The position numbers and the translations under genes were made by a program. 64,000 nucleotides of DNA. Origin: Bog-756 sp963703145. Lineage in GTDB: Bacteria; Actinomycetota; Acidimicrobiia; Acidimicrobiales; RAAP-2. The notes beneath the pieces were generated by a model. It had not been told where the DNA came from and made no database searches. It worked only from the letters and a program-made list of their open reading frames with translations. The first letter of the stretch is position 1, and each line of letters starts with the position of its first letter. This document shows, one piece after another, positions 43,809 through 53,254 of the stretch. The stretch is taken from contig OY969793.1 of NCBI GenBank assembly GCA_963703145.1, positions 1 through 64,000 on the forward strand. The letters are read 5' to 3'.

Positions 43809-45026
43809 GTGAGACTCACCCGTAAGCGTGCACTGGCGACCATGATCGTCGCCAGTGGGCTGTTGGTGGCGGCTTGTAGTAGCAACAGCTCGTCGTCGAC
43901 CACGACGACCTCGGGCTCCGGCTCGGGCTCGGGGTCATCGACCGCGACCGTGTCGGCCACCTCGTTCACCAATGACTTCTCCGCCATGACCAAGCTCAAG
44001 AGCCTGGCTGCTGCGGGCAAGGGCAATGTGGCCGTCATCCTGCCGGACACGGTCTCGTCAGCCCGGTACACCGAGTTCGACGCGCCCTACCTGACCAAGG
44101 CCTTCACCACGGCTGGACTGAGCTCGTCGCAGTTCACCGTCGAAAACGCCCAGGGCAGTGACGCCACACAGCTCACCGACGCCCAGTCGGCCATCTCGGC
44201 CGGCGCCAGCGTTCTCGTGGTCGACCCGCTCGACTCCGGTGTGGGCACCTCCATCGAGACCTACGCGAAGTCCCACGGCGTCCCCGTGATCGACTACGAC
44301 CGGCTCACCCTCGGCGGCACCCGCCAGTACTACGTGAGCTTCAACAACGTGAACGTCGGCACCCTGATCGGCAAGGGCCTGGTGTCCTGTGTGGCCAGCT
44401 GGAAGGTGGCCAAGCCTCAACTGGCCGTCATGGTCGGCTCGCCCACGGACAACAACGCCACCCTGTTCGCCCAGGGCTATGACGCCGTGCTGTCACCGCT
44501 GTTCTCGGCCGGGACCTACACCAAGGCGGCGTCGCCCGCCGGTACCTGGGATCCGCCCACGGCGGAGACCGAGTTTCAGCAGGCGCTCACTGCCCATCCC
44601 GGTATCAACGCCGCTGTGGTCCCCAACGATGAGAACGCCGCCCCGATCATCACCTACTTGAAGACGCGCGGCACCCCGGCCAAGAGCTTCCCGATCACCG
44701 GCCAGGACGCCACCCTCATCGGTATCCAGAACATCATCTCGGGCTACCAGTGCGGGACGGTCTACAAGCCGATCTACCTCGAGGCTCAGGCGGCTGCCGC
44801 TCTGGCCTTGTACCTGCGGGCCGGCAAGGCAGCTCCCGCTGCGCTGGTCAATGGCTCCACCACCGACACCACCTCTCATGTGGCGGTCAAGTCGGTGCTG
44901 CTGGTGCCGACGTGGGTGGTCCCGACCACGGTGGAGTCCACTGTGGTGAAGGACGGCTTCGTCCCGGCCAGCCAGATCTGCACCGGGTCCTACGCCGCCG
45001 ACTGCACGACGTACGGGATCAGCTGA
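43809..45026 (+). CDS. Sugar ABC transporter substrate-binding lipoprotein (xylose/ribose type)
   Basis: 405 residues from GTG 43809 (GAAGGGGGAAC site). Signal peptide with lipobox LLVAAC (Cys23), Ser/Thr linker, then a periplasmic-binding fold of the type 1 sugar family: VAVILPDTVSSARY, ISAGASVLVVDPLDSGVG, VPVIDYDRLTLGG, TGQDATLIGIQNIISGYQCGTVYKP, closest in pattern to XylF. Delivers a pentose or similar sugar to the permease encoded two genes downstream. Confidence 0.88.
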   Translation: MRLTRKRALATMIVASGLLVAACSSNSSSSTTTTSGSGSGSGSSTATVSATSFTNDFSAMTKLKSLAAAGKGNVAVILPDTVSSARYTEFDAPYLTKAFTTAGLSSSQFTVENAQGSDATQLTDAQSAISAGASVLVVDPLDSGVGTSIETYAKSHGVPVIDYDRLTLGGTRQYYVSFNNVNVGTLIGKGLVSCVASWKVAKPQLAVMVGSPTDNNATLFAQGYDAVLSPLFSAGTYTKAASPAGTWDPPTAETEFQQALTAHPGINAAVVPNDENAAPIITYLKTRGTPAKSFPITGQDATLIGIQNIISGYQCGTVYKPIYLEAQAAAALALYLRAGKAAPAALVNGSTTDTTSHVAVKSVLLVPTWVVPTTVESTVVKDGFVPASQICTGSYAADCTTYGIS

Positions 45027-45066
45027 CCTACGTGGCCCCGTCAGATCAGCGACCTCCCCCGATCCC

Positions 45067-45903
45067 GTGAGCGTCACCGCCGAGACCGGCGTGGCGGAGG
45101 ATCCGGGCGCCGCTGATCGACCGCTGTTGAGCCTGCGCGGCATCACCAAACGATTTGGTGCCGTGCAGGCTCTCAGCGGGGTCGACCTCGACATCCTGCC
45201 GGGGAAGATCACCGCCCTCGTCGGCGACAACGGCGCGGGCAAGTCCACCACCATCAAGACCATCTCGGGCATCTGGGCGCCCACCGACGGCGAGATGTTC
45301 TGGAGCGGCGAGCCGGTCACGCTCAAGACACCGAGGGACGCCGACTCCCTCGGCATCGCCACGGTGTACCAGGACCTCGCCCTGTGCGACAACCTGGACA
45401 TCGTCCAGAACATGTTCCTCGGCCATGAGGCGCTCACCCACCGACTCCTCGACGAGACGACGATGGAGAAGGTCGCCAACCAGACCCTGGCCGACCTGGC
45501 CGTGACCACGGTGTCGTCGGTGCGCCAACTGGTGGGATCCCTCTCGGGAGGCCAACGCCAGTCGGTGGCCGTGGCCCGCGCTGTGATGCGGGACGCCAAG
45601 CTGGTGATCATGGACGAGCCGACGGCCGCCCTGGGCGTGTCCCAGACGGCCCAGGTGCTCGACCTCATCCAGCGCCTCGGTGAGCGAGGCATCGCCGTAC
45701 TGGTCATCTCCCACAACCTTGCCGATGTCTTCGCCGTGGCCGACCGGCTGGCCGTCTTGTACCTCGGGCGGCTGGTGAGCCAGGGCCCCATCGGCGACTA
45801 CGACACCCAGAGCGCGGTCGAGCTGGTCACCACCGGCAAGTCGTCCACCCATCCGGGGCTGACCTCGCCGGTCGCCGACGACCACGCCGAACCGGAGGGC
45901 TGA
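45067..45903 (+). CDS. Sugar ABC transporter ATP-binding protein, single domain
   Basis: 278 residues from GTG 45067. One nucleotide-binding domain: GDNGAGKSTT Walker A, Q-loop VYQDLALCDNLDIVQNMFLG, signature LSGGQRQSVAVARA, Walker B LVIMDEPTAALG, H-loop VISHNLADVFAVADR. Classical XylG/RbsA proteins have two tandem domains; this is the half-size form, presumably a homodimer. 4 nt before the permease gene. Confidence 0.92.
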   Translation: MSVTAETGVAEDPGAADRPLLSLRGITKRFGAVQALSGVDLDILPGKITALVGDNGAGKSTTIKTISGIWAPTDGEMFWSGEPVTLKTPRDADSLGIATVYQDLALCDNLDIVQNMFLGHEALTHRLLDETTMEKVANQTLADLAVTTVSSVRQLVGSLSGGQRQSVAVARAVMRDAKLVIMDEPTAALGVSQTAQVLDLIQRLGERGIAVLVISHNLADVFAVADRLAVLYLGRLVSQGPIGDYDTQSAVELVTTGKSSTHPGLTSPVADDHAEPEG

Positions 45904-45907
45904 ACGA

Positions 45908-47245
45908 ATGAGTCCCGCCGCGCCGCCGCCCGACGACGTCCCGCCCACCACCGCCCCGCCGGTCGTGACCGACGTGCCCGCGTCCGAGTACGCCACGCCA
46001 GGTCGCCTGGGAGGCATCACCATGCCCGATCGGGTACCCGAATCCACCTTCGGCCAGTACGTGACGGCGTGGGCCAAGCGCCTGCGCTATGGCGAGAGCG
46101 GCGTGTTGCCGGTCGTCGCCGGCCTGATCCTCCTGGTGATCATCTTCCAGGTGCAGGACTCGGTGTTCTTGTCGGCCGGCAACCTGACCAACCTGCTGGT
46201 GCAGGGCTCCGTCTTCGTGCTGTTGGGCATGGCCGAGGTGTGGCTCTTGATCCTCGGGGAGATCGACCTCTCCGTGGGCTACAACGCCGGGGTGGGCGCG
46301 GTGATCACCGCCATCCTGGCCGGTCCGCCCCACAACCTGCCGTGGTGGTTGGCCATCATCATCGGCATGCTGGTGACCGGGGCCATCGGCGCTCTCTGGG
46401 GGGTGCTGGTCATCCGCCTCCGTCTGCCGTCGTTCGTCGTGACGCTGGCCGGTCTGCTCGGTCTCGAGGGGGTGCTGCTCTATTTGGTGAGCACCCACGG
46501 GACCGGCGGGACCATCCGCATCTCCAACAACGTGCTGCTCGACGTCACCAACGGCAACTTGAGTCCGACCGCCGGGTGGATCATCGCCGTCATCACCATC
46601 GTGGCCTTCGGTGCGTTCACCATCGTGAAGGATCAACGTCGGCGGGCGAGTGGGCTCGTGGCGCCACCGCTGGCCATCACGTTGTTGAAGGTGGTGTTGG
46701 TGGCCGGCGCCATCGTGGTGCTCGTCTTGGTGTGCAACACCAACCGCGGTGAGCTGATCCCGCTCGAAGGCGTCCCCTATGTGGTGTTGATCATCGGCGG
46801 ATTCCTCGTCCTCTACACGTTCATGTTGGCGAGGACCCGCTTCGGCCGGTACCTGTACGCCATCGGTGGGAACGCCGAGGCCGCCCGACGGGCCGGTGTG
46901 AGCCTGGGGTGGAACCGCCTATGGGCCTTCACCCTCACCGGAGTGACCGCCGGCGCCGCCGGCATCATCTACGCCTCGCGGCTCGGCTCCATCTCCAACA
47001 ACATCGACGGTGGAACCCTGGTCCTCTACGCCGTGGCTGCCGCGGTGATCGGCGGCGCCAGCCTGTTCGGTGGCCGGGGCAAGATGGTCTACGCCCTGCT
47101 CGGGGGAGTGGTCATCGCCACCATCTACAACGGCATGGGTCTCTTGGGCCTGGCGGCCTCCTATCAGTACATGGTCACCGCCCTGGTGCTCCTGGCCGCC
47201 GTGACCATCGACGCCCTGGCTCGCCGGGGGCGCTCCAACACCTGA
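45908..47245 (+). CDS. Sugar ABC transporter permease (XylH-like)
   Basis: 445 residues, about 10 membrane segments after a 70-residue cytoplasmic N-terminus. Family marks: EIDLSVGYNAGVGAVITAIL, LRLPSFVVTLAGLLGLEGVLL, RTRFGRYLYAIGGNAEAARRAGV (conserved coupling loop) and FGGRGKMVYALLGGVVIATIYNGMGLLG. Completes the substrate-binding protein/ATPase/permease set. The transcript ends in a strong hairpin over the stop codon. Confidence 0.93.
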   Translation: MSPAAPPPDDVPPTTAPPVVTDVPASEYATPGRLGGITMPDRVPESTFGQYVTAWAKRLRYGESGVLPVVAGLILLVIIFQVQDSVFLSAGNLTNLLVQGSVFVLLGMAEVWLLILGEIDLSVGYNAGVGAVITAILAGPPHNLPWWLAIIIGMLVTGAIGALWGVLVIRLRLPSFVVTLAGLLGLEGVLLYLVSTHGTGGTIRISNNVLLDVTNGNLSPTAGWIIAVITIVAFGAFTIVKDQRRRASGLVAPPLAITLLKVVLVAGAIVVLVLVCNTNRGELIPLEGVPYVVLIIGGFLVLYTFMLARTRFGRYLYAIGGNAEAARRAGVSLGWNRLWAFTLTGVTAGAAGIIYASRLGSISNNIDGGTLVLYAVAAAVIGGASLFGGRGKMVYALLGGVVIATIYNGMGLLGLAASYQYMVTALVLLAAVTIDALARRGRSNT

Positions 47246-47273
47246 CCCGACAGGCACCTTGGCGGGTCAGGTG
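47239..47273 (+). terminator. Strong hairpin terminator of the sugar transporter operon
   Basis: Perfect 11-bp stem CACCTGACCCG (47239-47249) / CGGGTCAGGTG (47263-47273) with a 13-nt loop. It includes the permease stop codon. No T-run follows, which is common for actinobacterial intrinsic-like terminators. Confidence 0.7.
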
Positions 47274-47398
47274 CCGTGCATCGGGGTGGTGGCCAGGCGT
47301 GGGTCGATGCCCACCAGCGGGACCGAACATGCCGGATCGCGCCCTCCCGTGAAATGATCGTTTACAGCGCAACCAACGCGCCGACGAGAGTGGGGGGA

Positions 47399-48538
47399 AT
47401 GGCAGACATCAAAGGAAGCTGGGAACCGGCGTTCGACTCGGTAGCGGCATCGCTGTCGTCAAGTCTGGATGCTGGGACCGACGTCGGGGCCTCGGTGGCG
47501 GTGTTTCTCCACGGTGAGCCGGTGGTGGACGTCTGGGGCGGGTTCACCGACGAGTCCCGGACCGCCCCTTGGGAACGCGACACCATCACCAATGTGTGGT
47601 CGACCACCAAGACCATGACCTTCCTCGTCGCGCTGATGCTGGCCGACCGCGGGGAACTCGACTTCTACGCCCCGGTGGCCCGCTACTGGCCGGAGTTCGC
47701 CGCCGGCGGCAAAGAGGCCGTCGAGGTCCGTCACCTCATGAGCCACACCGCCGGGCTGCCGGGCTGGGACGAGCACCTGGAGCCCGAGGAGCTGGCCGAC
47801 TGGGAGCGGTGCACGTCCCTGCTCGCCGCCCAGGAGCCGTGGTGGGAGCCCGGCACGGCTTCGGGGTACCACGCCGTGACCCAGGGTTTCCTCGTCGGTG
47901 AGGTGGTGCGCCGGATCACCGGGACCACCATCGGGCAGTGGTTCGCCAGCGAAGTGTCCGGTCCCCTGGGAGCCGACTTCTTCATCGGCACCCCCGAGAC
48001 CGAGGACCCGAGGGTGTCGCTGGTCATCCCGCCGCCCCCGGTGGACATCGACGTCCTGAAGCCGTCCAAGATCGCCCTGCGGGCCATGACCAACCCGCCG
48101 CTCGATGCCACCTACCCCGCACGGGGCTGGTGGCGGCGGGCGGAGATCCCCGCGGCCAACGGCCACGGCAATGCCCGGTCGGTGGCCACCGTCCAGTCGA
48201 TCATCGCCGGCCGCGGCGAGGCCCGGGGGATCCGGCTCCTGTCGGCGGCCACGTGCGACGTCATCTTCGACGAGCAGGCCAAGGGACAGGACCTGGTTCT
48301 CGGACTGCCCAACCGGTTCGGCATGGGCTACGGGCTCAGCCACGAGCTGATGCCCATCGGGCCGCATGCCTGTTACTGGGGCGGGTACGGAGGGTCACTG
48401 ATCATCATGGACCTCGATGCCGAGCTCACCGTCAGCTACGTGATGAACCGCATGGACAGCGGCCTCCAGGGTGACGTCCGGGGGGCCAACATCGCGCTGG
48501 CGGCGGCAACGTCCCTGGCCGCGGTGGCCGAGGCTTGA
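47399..48538 (+). CDS. Serine hydrolase, beta-lactamase (class C-like) family
   Basis: 379 residues from ATG 47399 (GGGGGG just upstream); the frame is open further 5'. Catalytic SxxK in VWSTTKTMT, YxN-like Tyr in SGYHAVTQGF, and a third motif WGGYGG in place of the Lys/His-x-Gly triad. EstB/beta-lactamase-related esterase-like proteins of this type act as esterases or peptidases more often than as antibiotic resistance enzymes. No signal peptide, so cytosolic. Substrate unknown. Confidence 0.85.
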   Translation: MADIKGSWEPAFDSVAASLSSSLDAGTDVGASVAVFLHGEPVVDVWGGFTDESRTAPWERDTITNVWSTTKTMTFLVALMLADRGELDFYAPVARYWPEFAAGGKEAVEVRHLMSHTAGLPGWDEHLEPEELADWERCTSLLAAQEPWWEPGTASGYHAVTQGFLVGEVVRRITGTTIGQWFASEVSGPLGADFFIGTPETEDPRVSLVIPPPPVDIDVLKPSKIALRAMTNPPLDATYPARGWWRRAEIPAANGHGNARSVATVQSIIAGRGEARGIRLLSAATCDVIFDEQAKGQDLVLGLPNRFGMGYGLSHELMPIGPHACYWGGYGGSLIIMDLDAELTVSYVMNRMDSGLQGDVRGANIALAAATSLAAVAEA

Positions 48539-48547
48539 GCTGCGCCT

Positions 48548-49693
48548 ATGGATAGCCCCGAACCCGATGAGCGGACCGCTTCGGTTGCCGACCCGTCGGT
48601 GCCCGGCCGGGATCCGAGGTCGCGGTCGTTCGAGACCCAGTTCGAAGAGCAACAGGGCACCCCCTTCCCGTGGAAGGCCCTGGTCAAGCGGTCCATCGTC
48701 GTCGTGGTGGCCGGCGTCGCGCTCTACCTGGTGCTGCCCGAGCTCATCTCGGTCTTCCACTCCTGGCCGCGCCTGGTCACCCTCAACTTGTTGTGGTTCA
48801 TCCCCGCACTGGTCGCCGAGGGGGCCCACTTCGCGTGCACCTTCTCCCTCCAGCGCATCGCCCTGCGCACCAAGGCGTGGTTCTCGGTCATCACCGCCCA
48901 GCTGGCCGGCAACGCCATCTCCCTCATCGTCCCCGGGGGTGCCGCCGCCGGGGCCGCCGTCCAGTTCCGCATGCTGGCGGTGAGCGGCATGGACGCCGCC
49001 GACGCGGTGGGCGGGCTCACCGCGTTCTCCTTCCTCGGCATCGGTGGCCTGCTGGCGCTGCCGGTGTTCGTGCTCCCGGCGGTGCTGTTCGGCGCGCCGG
49101 TCAGCCGGGGCCTGGTGGATGCGGCCATCATCGGGGCCATCGGGTTCGTCCTGTTCGTCGGCCTCGGCGCGCTGGTCATGGCCACCGACGCGCCGCTGCA
49201 GTGGGCGGGCCGGGCCTTTCAGGCCCTGCGCAACAAGCTCCTCCGCAAACGGGACCCCATGGCCGGGCTGTCGGACCGACTGCTGGAGCAGCGCAACCTC
49301 ATCCGCACCGTCCTCGGCCAGCAGTGGTGGCAGGCCACCCTACTGTCGGCCGGCCGGCTGCTCTTCGACTACCTGTGCCTGCTGTTCTCGGTGCGGGCGG
49401 TGGGAGCCCACCCCCGTCCCTCGCTGATCCTGCTGGCCTACGCCGTGGCCGGCATCATCGGCCTGGTGCCCATCACGCCGGGCGGCCTGGGCATCGTCGA
49501 GGCCAGTCTCAGCGGTCTCCTCGTGCTGGCCGGGCTGGACGGCGTCCAGGCGGTGCTGGCCACCCTGGCCTACCGCCTCGCCTCCTACTGGCTGCCGCTG
49601 ATGTCGGGGCCCTTCGCCTACCTGGCCTTCAAGTACCGATACCGGGACCCGCATAGACCTCCACAGGTGGGGGCCGAGCCCTCGCCGACCTGA
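48548..49693 (+). CDS. Lysylphosphatidylglycerol-synthase-like (UPF0104) integral membrane protein
   Basis: 381 residues with a 40-residue polar N-terminus and about eight membrane segments. Matches the transmembrane half of MprF-type proteins (LPG_synthase_TM): GNAISLIVPGGAAAGAAVQFRML and VAGIIGLVPITPGGLGIVEASLSGLLVLAG are its diagnostic strands. The catalytic aminoacyl-transferase half is absent, so it may be a lipid flippase or other transport function. Starts 9 nt after the previous stop. Confidence 0.88.
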   Translation: MDSPEPDERTASVADPSVPGRDPRSRSFETQFEEQQGTPFPWKALVKRSIVVVVAGVALYLVLPELISVFHSWPRLVTLNLLWFIPALVAEGAHFACTFSLQRIALRTKAWFSVITAQLAGNAISLIVPGGAAAGAAVQFRMLAVSGMDAADAVGGLTAFSFLGIGGLLALPVFVLPAVLFGAPVSRGLVDAAIIGAIGFVLFVGLGALVMATDAPLQWAGRAFQALRNKLLRKRDPMAGLSDRLLEQRNLIRTVLGQQWWQATLLSAGRLLFDYLCLLFSVRAVGAHPRPSLILLAYAVAGIIGLVPITPGGLGIVEASLSGLLVLAGLDGVQAVLATLAYRLASYWLPLMSGPFAYLAFKYRYRDPHRPPQVGAEPSPT

Positions 49694-49708
49694 GCCGGAC
49701 CGGGGCTC
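49692..49708. terminator. Short hairpin between convergent genes
   Basis: GAGCC (49692-49696) / GGCTC (49704-49708) with a 7-nt loop, filling the 16-nt gap between two convergent stop codons. Short, but its position suits a shared terminator. Confidence 0.4.
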
Positions 49709-49709
49709 C

Positions 49710-51305
49710 TTACCGCAGGTCGACGATGCCGTCGGCCCCCAACGTGCCCAGCCGGCCGCAGCCCTCGTCGGTCACCAGCAGCGCCAGGTGGTCGGCATCG
49801 GTGACGTTGGCCCAGGCCCGCCTGCCCTCGGGGGTCCGGCACGCCACCACTGCGCGCTCGGGCGACCCGCCCCGCCCGAAGCTCACCGAGTACGTCTCGA
49901 CGGTGACCTCGCCGTGGGCGTCGGCGTCGGGGGAGCACTGGGGGAGGGACATCACGGCCCGCTGGGGGTCGGCCCAGGTGAATCCGCCAGCCCGCTCGAC
50001 CACCGTGTCAGGTGGGAGGTCGGGGTCCGCCCCGCCGGCCGGGCCGGGGTCGGTGCCGTAGATCCCCACACTGTGCTTGGTCACGTACCAGCCGAGGCCG
50101 GTGACGAGTCCGTACGAGCCGGGGTCCGAGCGCAGGGCCGAGACCATCGAGGCCACCGCGTGGGTCCCGTAGTTGTTGCCCGGGCCGCCGCCGAAGGTCA
50201 GGCCCCCGGTGAGGGTCAGCGATCGGGAGGAGTCGTCGGCGGCCACGCCCAGCTCGTCGGCGGCGATCTCCACGGCTGATGGGAAGCAGGAGTAGAGGTC
50301 GAGGTGGGCGACGTCGTCGATGCCCAGGCCGGCCAGCGCCAGGCCTGAGGATCCGGCCAGACGGATGGCCGGCGACGAGTGGAAGTCGAGCCGGTGGGAC
50401 AAGAACCAGTGGTCGTCGGCGTCCGACCCGCTGAGCGGGAAGACCCAGCGGTCCCTCGGCACACCGGCCGCCTCGGCCGCACCGGCCGAGCACAGGATGA
50501 GGGCCGCACCCTGGTCGACCTGCATGTTGGCCGTCAGCAGCTTGGTGTAGGGGTAGGCGATCATCCGGTTCTGCTCGGTCGGGGTGATGAGCTCGTCCAC
50601 CGTGCGGGCGCTCCGCAGCCAGGCGTGGGGATTGGTCGAGGCGACCTCGGAGAATCTCGACCACAGGGCGCCGATGTGGTGTCGGTGTTGCTCCGGGGAG
50701 CGTCCCACCTCGGCCCGCAGGGCGTTCTCGAAGAGCGGGAAGACGTGGATGGGCAGGTCGAGTCCCCGCTCCTCCTCGGCCTCGGTCGTGCCCCGACGGT
50801 CGTTCCCGAACGCATCGGGGGTCGGGGTGTCGGGTAGCTGGACCGTCCACGGCAGCACCGGCCGATCGGGGTGCCGGCGGGCGGCGGTCTGGGTGTAGAC
50901 GCAGTCCGCCCCCACCACGACGGCAACGTCGAGCTCCCCGCGGCCGATGGCCAGGGCGGTGGCGTTGACCAGGCTCTGGGGGTTGTTGCCTCCGGTGGTG
51001 GTCAACAGGGTCTGGGCCGGCTCGATGCCCAACGCTTCGGCCACCGCCACCCCCGGGTTGACGTAGTGCCAGCTCAGCGGGTTGGCCACCCGGATCGACT
51101 GGGTCCTGGCCAGCAGCGCCCGCCCGACGGGGGCGACCCCGCCGGGCCGGACACCGTCACAGTCCTCGACGGCCGCCTCGATGGCCGCCACCATGAGGCC
51201 GAGGGGCTCGGGCCGGTCGGCGAGTGAGCCCTCACCCTCGGTGTGGGGGCGGTTGGTGGCCTGGCCCACGCCGACCAGGACCGGCGTGTTGGGGTCGATG
51301 CTCAT
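49710..51305 (-). CDS. Thiolase-like protein lacking the nucleophilic cysteine
   Basis: 531 residues from ATG 51305 (MSIDPNTPVLVGVGQ). Thiolase fold: VGVGQATNRP, ELDVAVVVGADCVYTQ, TANMQVDQGAALILCSAGAAEAAGV, GIDDVAHLDLYSCFPSAVEIAADELG, GGLTFGGGPGNNYGTHAVASM. The N-terminal active-site region reads LLTTTGGNNPQSLVNA, with no Cys where thiolases have the acyl-accepting Cys; Cys in YSCFPSA is in the C-terminal region. So an acyl-CoA-binding thiolase-like/SCP-x-like protein of uncertain activity rather than a proven acetyltransferase. Confidence 0.8.
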   Translation of the reverse strand: MSIDPNTPVLVGVGQATNRPHTEGEGSLADRPEPLGLMVAAIEAAVEDCDGVRPGGVAPVGRALLARTQSIRVANPLSWHYVNPGVAVAEALGIEPAQTLLTTTGGNNPQSLVNATALAIGRGELDVAVVVGADCVYTQTAARRHPDRPVLPWTVQLPDTPTPDAFGNDRRGTTEAEEERGLDLPIHVFPLFENALRAEVGRSPEQHRHHIGALWSRFSEVASTNPHAWLRSARTVDELITPTEQNRMIAYPYTKLLTANMQVDQGAALILCSAGAAEAAGVPRDRWVFPLSGSDADDHWFLSHRLDFHSSPAIRLAGSSGLALAGLGIDDVAHLDLYSCFPSAVEIAADELGVAADDSSRSLTLTGGLTFGGGPGNNYGTHAVASMVSALRSDPGSYGLVTGLGWYVTKHSVGIYGTDPGPAGGADPDLPPDTVVERAGGFTWADPQRAVMSLPQCSPDADAHGEVTVETYSVSFGRGGSPERAVVACRTPEGRRAWANVTDADHLALLVTDEGCGRLGTLGADGIVDLR

Positions 51306-51364
51306 GAGGCCGTCGAGCGTACCCGCCGCCATCCGCGGCCCATCCCCCTCGGTACACTCGGAGG

Positions 51365-51865
51365 ATGCGCATCGCCGTCGGCTCGGACCACGCGGGGTTC
51401 GATCTGAAGTCCGTGGTGGCCAAGCACCTGGCCGACGCCGGGCACGAGGTCCTCGACTTAGGCACCGACTCGCCGGACGTATCTGTGGACTACCCCCTCT
51501 TCGGCGTGGCCGTGGGCCGGGCGGTGGCCGAGGGCCGCGTGGACCGTGGGGTCTGCGTGTGCGGGACCGGCATCGGCATCGGGATCGCCGCCAACAAGGT
51601 CGCAGGGATCCGGGCCGCTCTGGTCCACGACGTCACCACCGCCGGCCTGGCCCGACGGCACAACGACGCCAATATCATCTGCCTCGGCGGTCGGACCACC
51701 GGGTCCCTCGAGGCTCTCGACGCGGTGGACACCTTCTTCTCCACCGAGTTCGCCGGTGGACGCCACCAGCCCCGGCTGGACGAGATCGCCGACTTCGAGG
51801 CCGCCCAGCGCGCCGGCCTCGCCCACCAGACCGAGACTGACACGACCGAGACCGAAAGGCCCTAG
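51365..51865 (+). CDS. rpiB: Ribose-5-phosphate isomerase B
   Basis: 166 residues: MRIAVGSDHAGFDLK, DSVDYP-like SVDYPLFG, CVCGTGIGIGIAANKVAGIRAALVHD and ARRHNDANIICLGGR, all RpiB marks. Interconverts ribose-5-phosphate and ribulose-5-phosphate. Start ATG 51365. First gene of the rpiB-glyA-wecA-atp block, an order seen in other actinobacteria. Confidence 0.95.
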   Translation: MRIAVGSDHAGFDLKSVVAKHLADAGHEVLDLGTDSPDVSVDYPLFGVAVGRAVAEGRVDRGVCVCGTGIGIGIAANKVAGIRAALVHDVTTAGLARRHNDANIICLGGRTTGSLEALDAVDTFFSTEFAGGRHQPRLDEIADFEAAQRAGLAHQTETDTTETERP

Positions 51866-51873
51866 CCCCGACC

Positions 51874-53178
51874 ATGCCCACCCCGTTTGCCGCCTCGCCC
51901 TTCGACCACTGGCTGGCCGCTGACCCCGAGGTCGCCCGGCTGCTGGGGGAGGAGGCCGAGCGTCAGTCGACCACGCTGCAGCTCATCGCCTCGGAGAACT
52001 TCACCTCACCGGCGGTGCTGGCCGCCAGTGGCTCGGTCCTGACCAACAAGTACGCCGAGGGGTATCCGGGCCGGCGCTACTACGGCGGCAACCAGGTCAT
52101 CGACGAGGTGGAGGATCTGGCCCGGGAGCGTCTGAAGGCGCTGTTCGGGGCGGAGCACGCCAACGTGCAGCCCCACGCCGGGGCCAACGCCAACCTGGCC
52201 GTTTACCAGGCGCTCCTCGACCCGGGCGACACCATCCTGGCCATGCGGCTCGACCATGGCGGCCACCTCACCCACGGATCGCCCGCTTCGATCACCTCCA
52301 AGGTCTGGCGGTTCGTGTCCTACGGCGTCTCGCCCGCATCCGACGACGACGACAAGCCCGGGGAGATCATCGATTTCGACCAGGTGGCCGACCTGGCCCG
52401 GCGCGAGCGGCCCCGGCTGATCGTGGCCGGCTCGACCGCCTACGCCCGGATCATCGACCCCCTGCCCTTCCGCGAGATCGCCGACTCGGTCGGCGCCCGC
52501 TTCCTGTTCGACGCCGCCCATCCCGCCGGCCTCATCGCCGGCGGGGCCCATCCCTCCCCGGTGGGCATCGCCGATGTGGTCACCTTCACCACCCACAAGA
52601 CCCTGCGGGGTCCACGCGGGGGCGCCATCCTGTCCTCGGCCGAGTTGGCCAAGGCGGTGGACAGCGCGGTGTTCCCGGGCCTGCAGGGTGGCCCGCTCGA
52701 GCATGTCATCGCCGCCAAGGCGGTGGCCTTCGCCGAAGCAGCCCGTCCCGAGTTCAGGACCTACGCCGCCCAGGTGGTGACCAACGCCGCCGCCCTGGCC
52801 GCGTCGCTGGCCGACGAGGGCTTCCGCCTGGTGTCGGGTGGCACCGAGAACCACCAGGTGCTGGTGGACCTGCGCAGCTTCGATGCCGAGCTCACCGGCA
52901 AGGAGGCCCAAGAAGCGCTGGACCGGGCCGGGATCACCTGCAACCGGAACACCATCCCCGACGACCCGCGCTCGCCGTTCATCACCTCGGGCCTGCGTCT
53001 CGGATCGGCCGCCCAGACCACCGCCGGCATGGGAGTTGCAGAGATGCGCATTGTCGGTGGGCTGATGGGGCGGACGCTCCGCAACCGCCAGGACGACCAG
53101 GCCCTGGCGGCCATCCGGGCCGAGGTCCGAGAGCTGTGCTCGGCCTTCCCGCCCTATCCCAGCTTGAGCGGGACGTGA
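51874..53178 (+). CDS. glyA: Serine hydroxymethyltransferase
   Basis: 434 residues. LIASENFTSPAVLAASGSVLTNKYAEGYPGRRYYGG-type N-terminus in register, NVQPHAGANANLAVY, and the PLP lysine in FTTHKTLRGPRGG. Converts serine and tetrahydrofolate to glycine and 5,10-methylene-THF. Starts 8 nt after rpiB. Confidence 0.97.
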   Translation: MPTPFAASPFDHWLAADPEVARLLGEEAERQSTTLQLIASENFTSPAVLAASGSVLTNKYAEGYPGRRYYGGNQVIDEVEDLARERLKALFGAEHANVQPHAGANANLAVYQALLDPGDTILAMRLDHGGHLTHGSPASITSKVWRFVSYGVSPASDDDDKPGEIIDFDQVADLARRERPRLIVAGSTAYARIIDPLPFREIADSVGARFLFDAAHPAGLIAGGAHPSPVGIADVVTFTTHKTLRGPRGGAILSSAELAKAVDSAVFPGLQGGPLEHVIAAKAVAFAEAARPEFRTYAAQVVTNAAALAASLADEGFRLVSGGTENHQVLVDLRSFDAELTGKEAQEALDRAGITCNRNTIPDDPRSPFITSGLRLGSAAQTTAGMGVAEMRIVGGLMGRTLRNRQDDQALAAIRAEVRELCSAFPPYPSLSGT

Positions 53179-53254
53179 GCCCCGGCCACCCCGCCGGCCC
53201 GGGCGGCGCCGCCAGCCCGGATCGCCACGGGGTCCGAGGCGACGCGGTGGGCCG

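Noticed and set aside
47399..48538. Antibiotic-resistance beta-lactamase
   Set aside because: Cytosolic, esterase-like member of the family without signal peptide; resistance role not supported.
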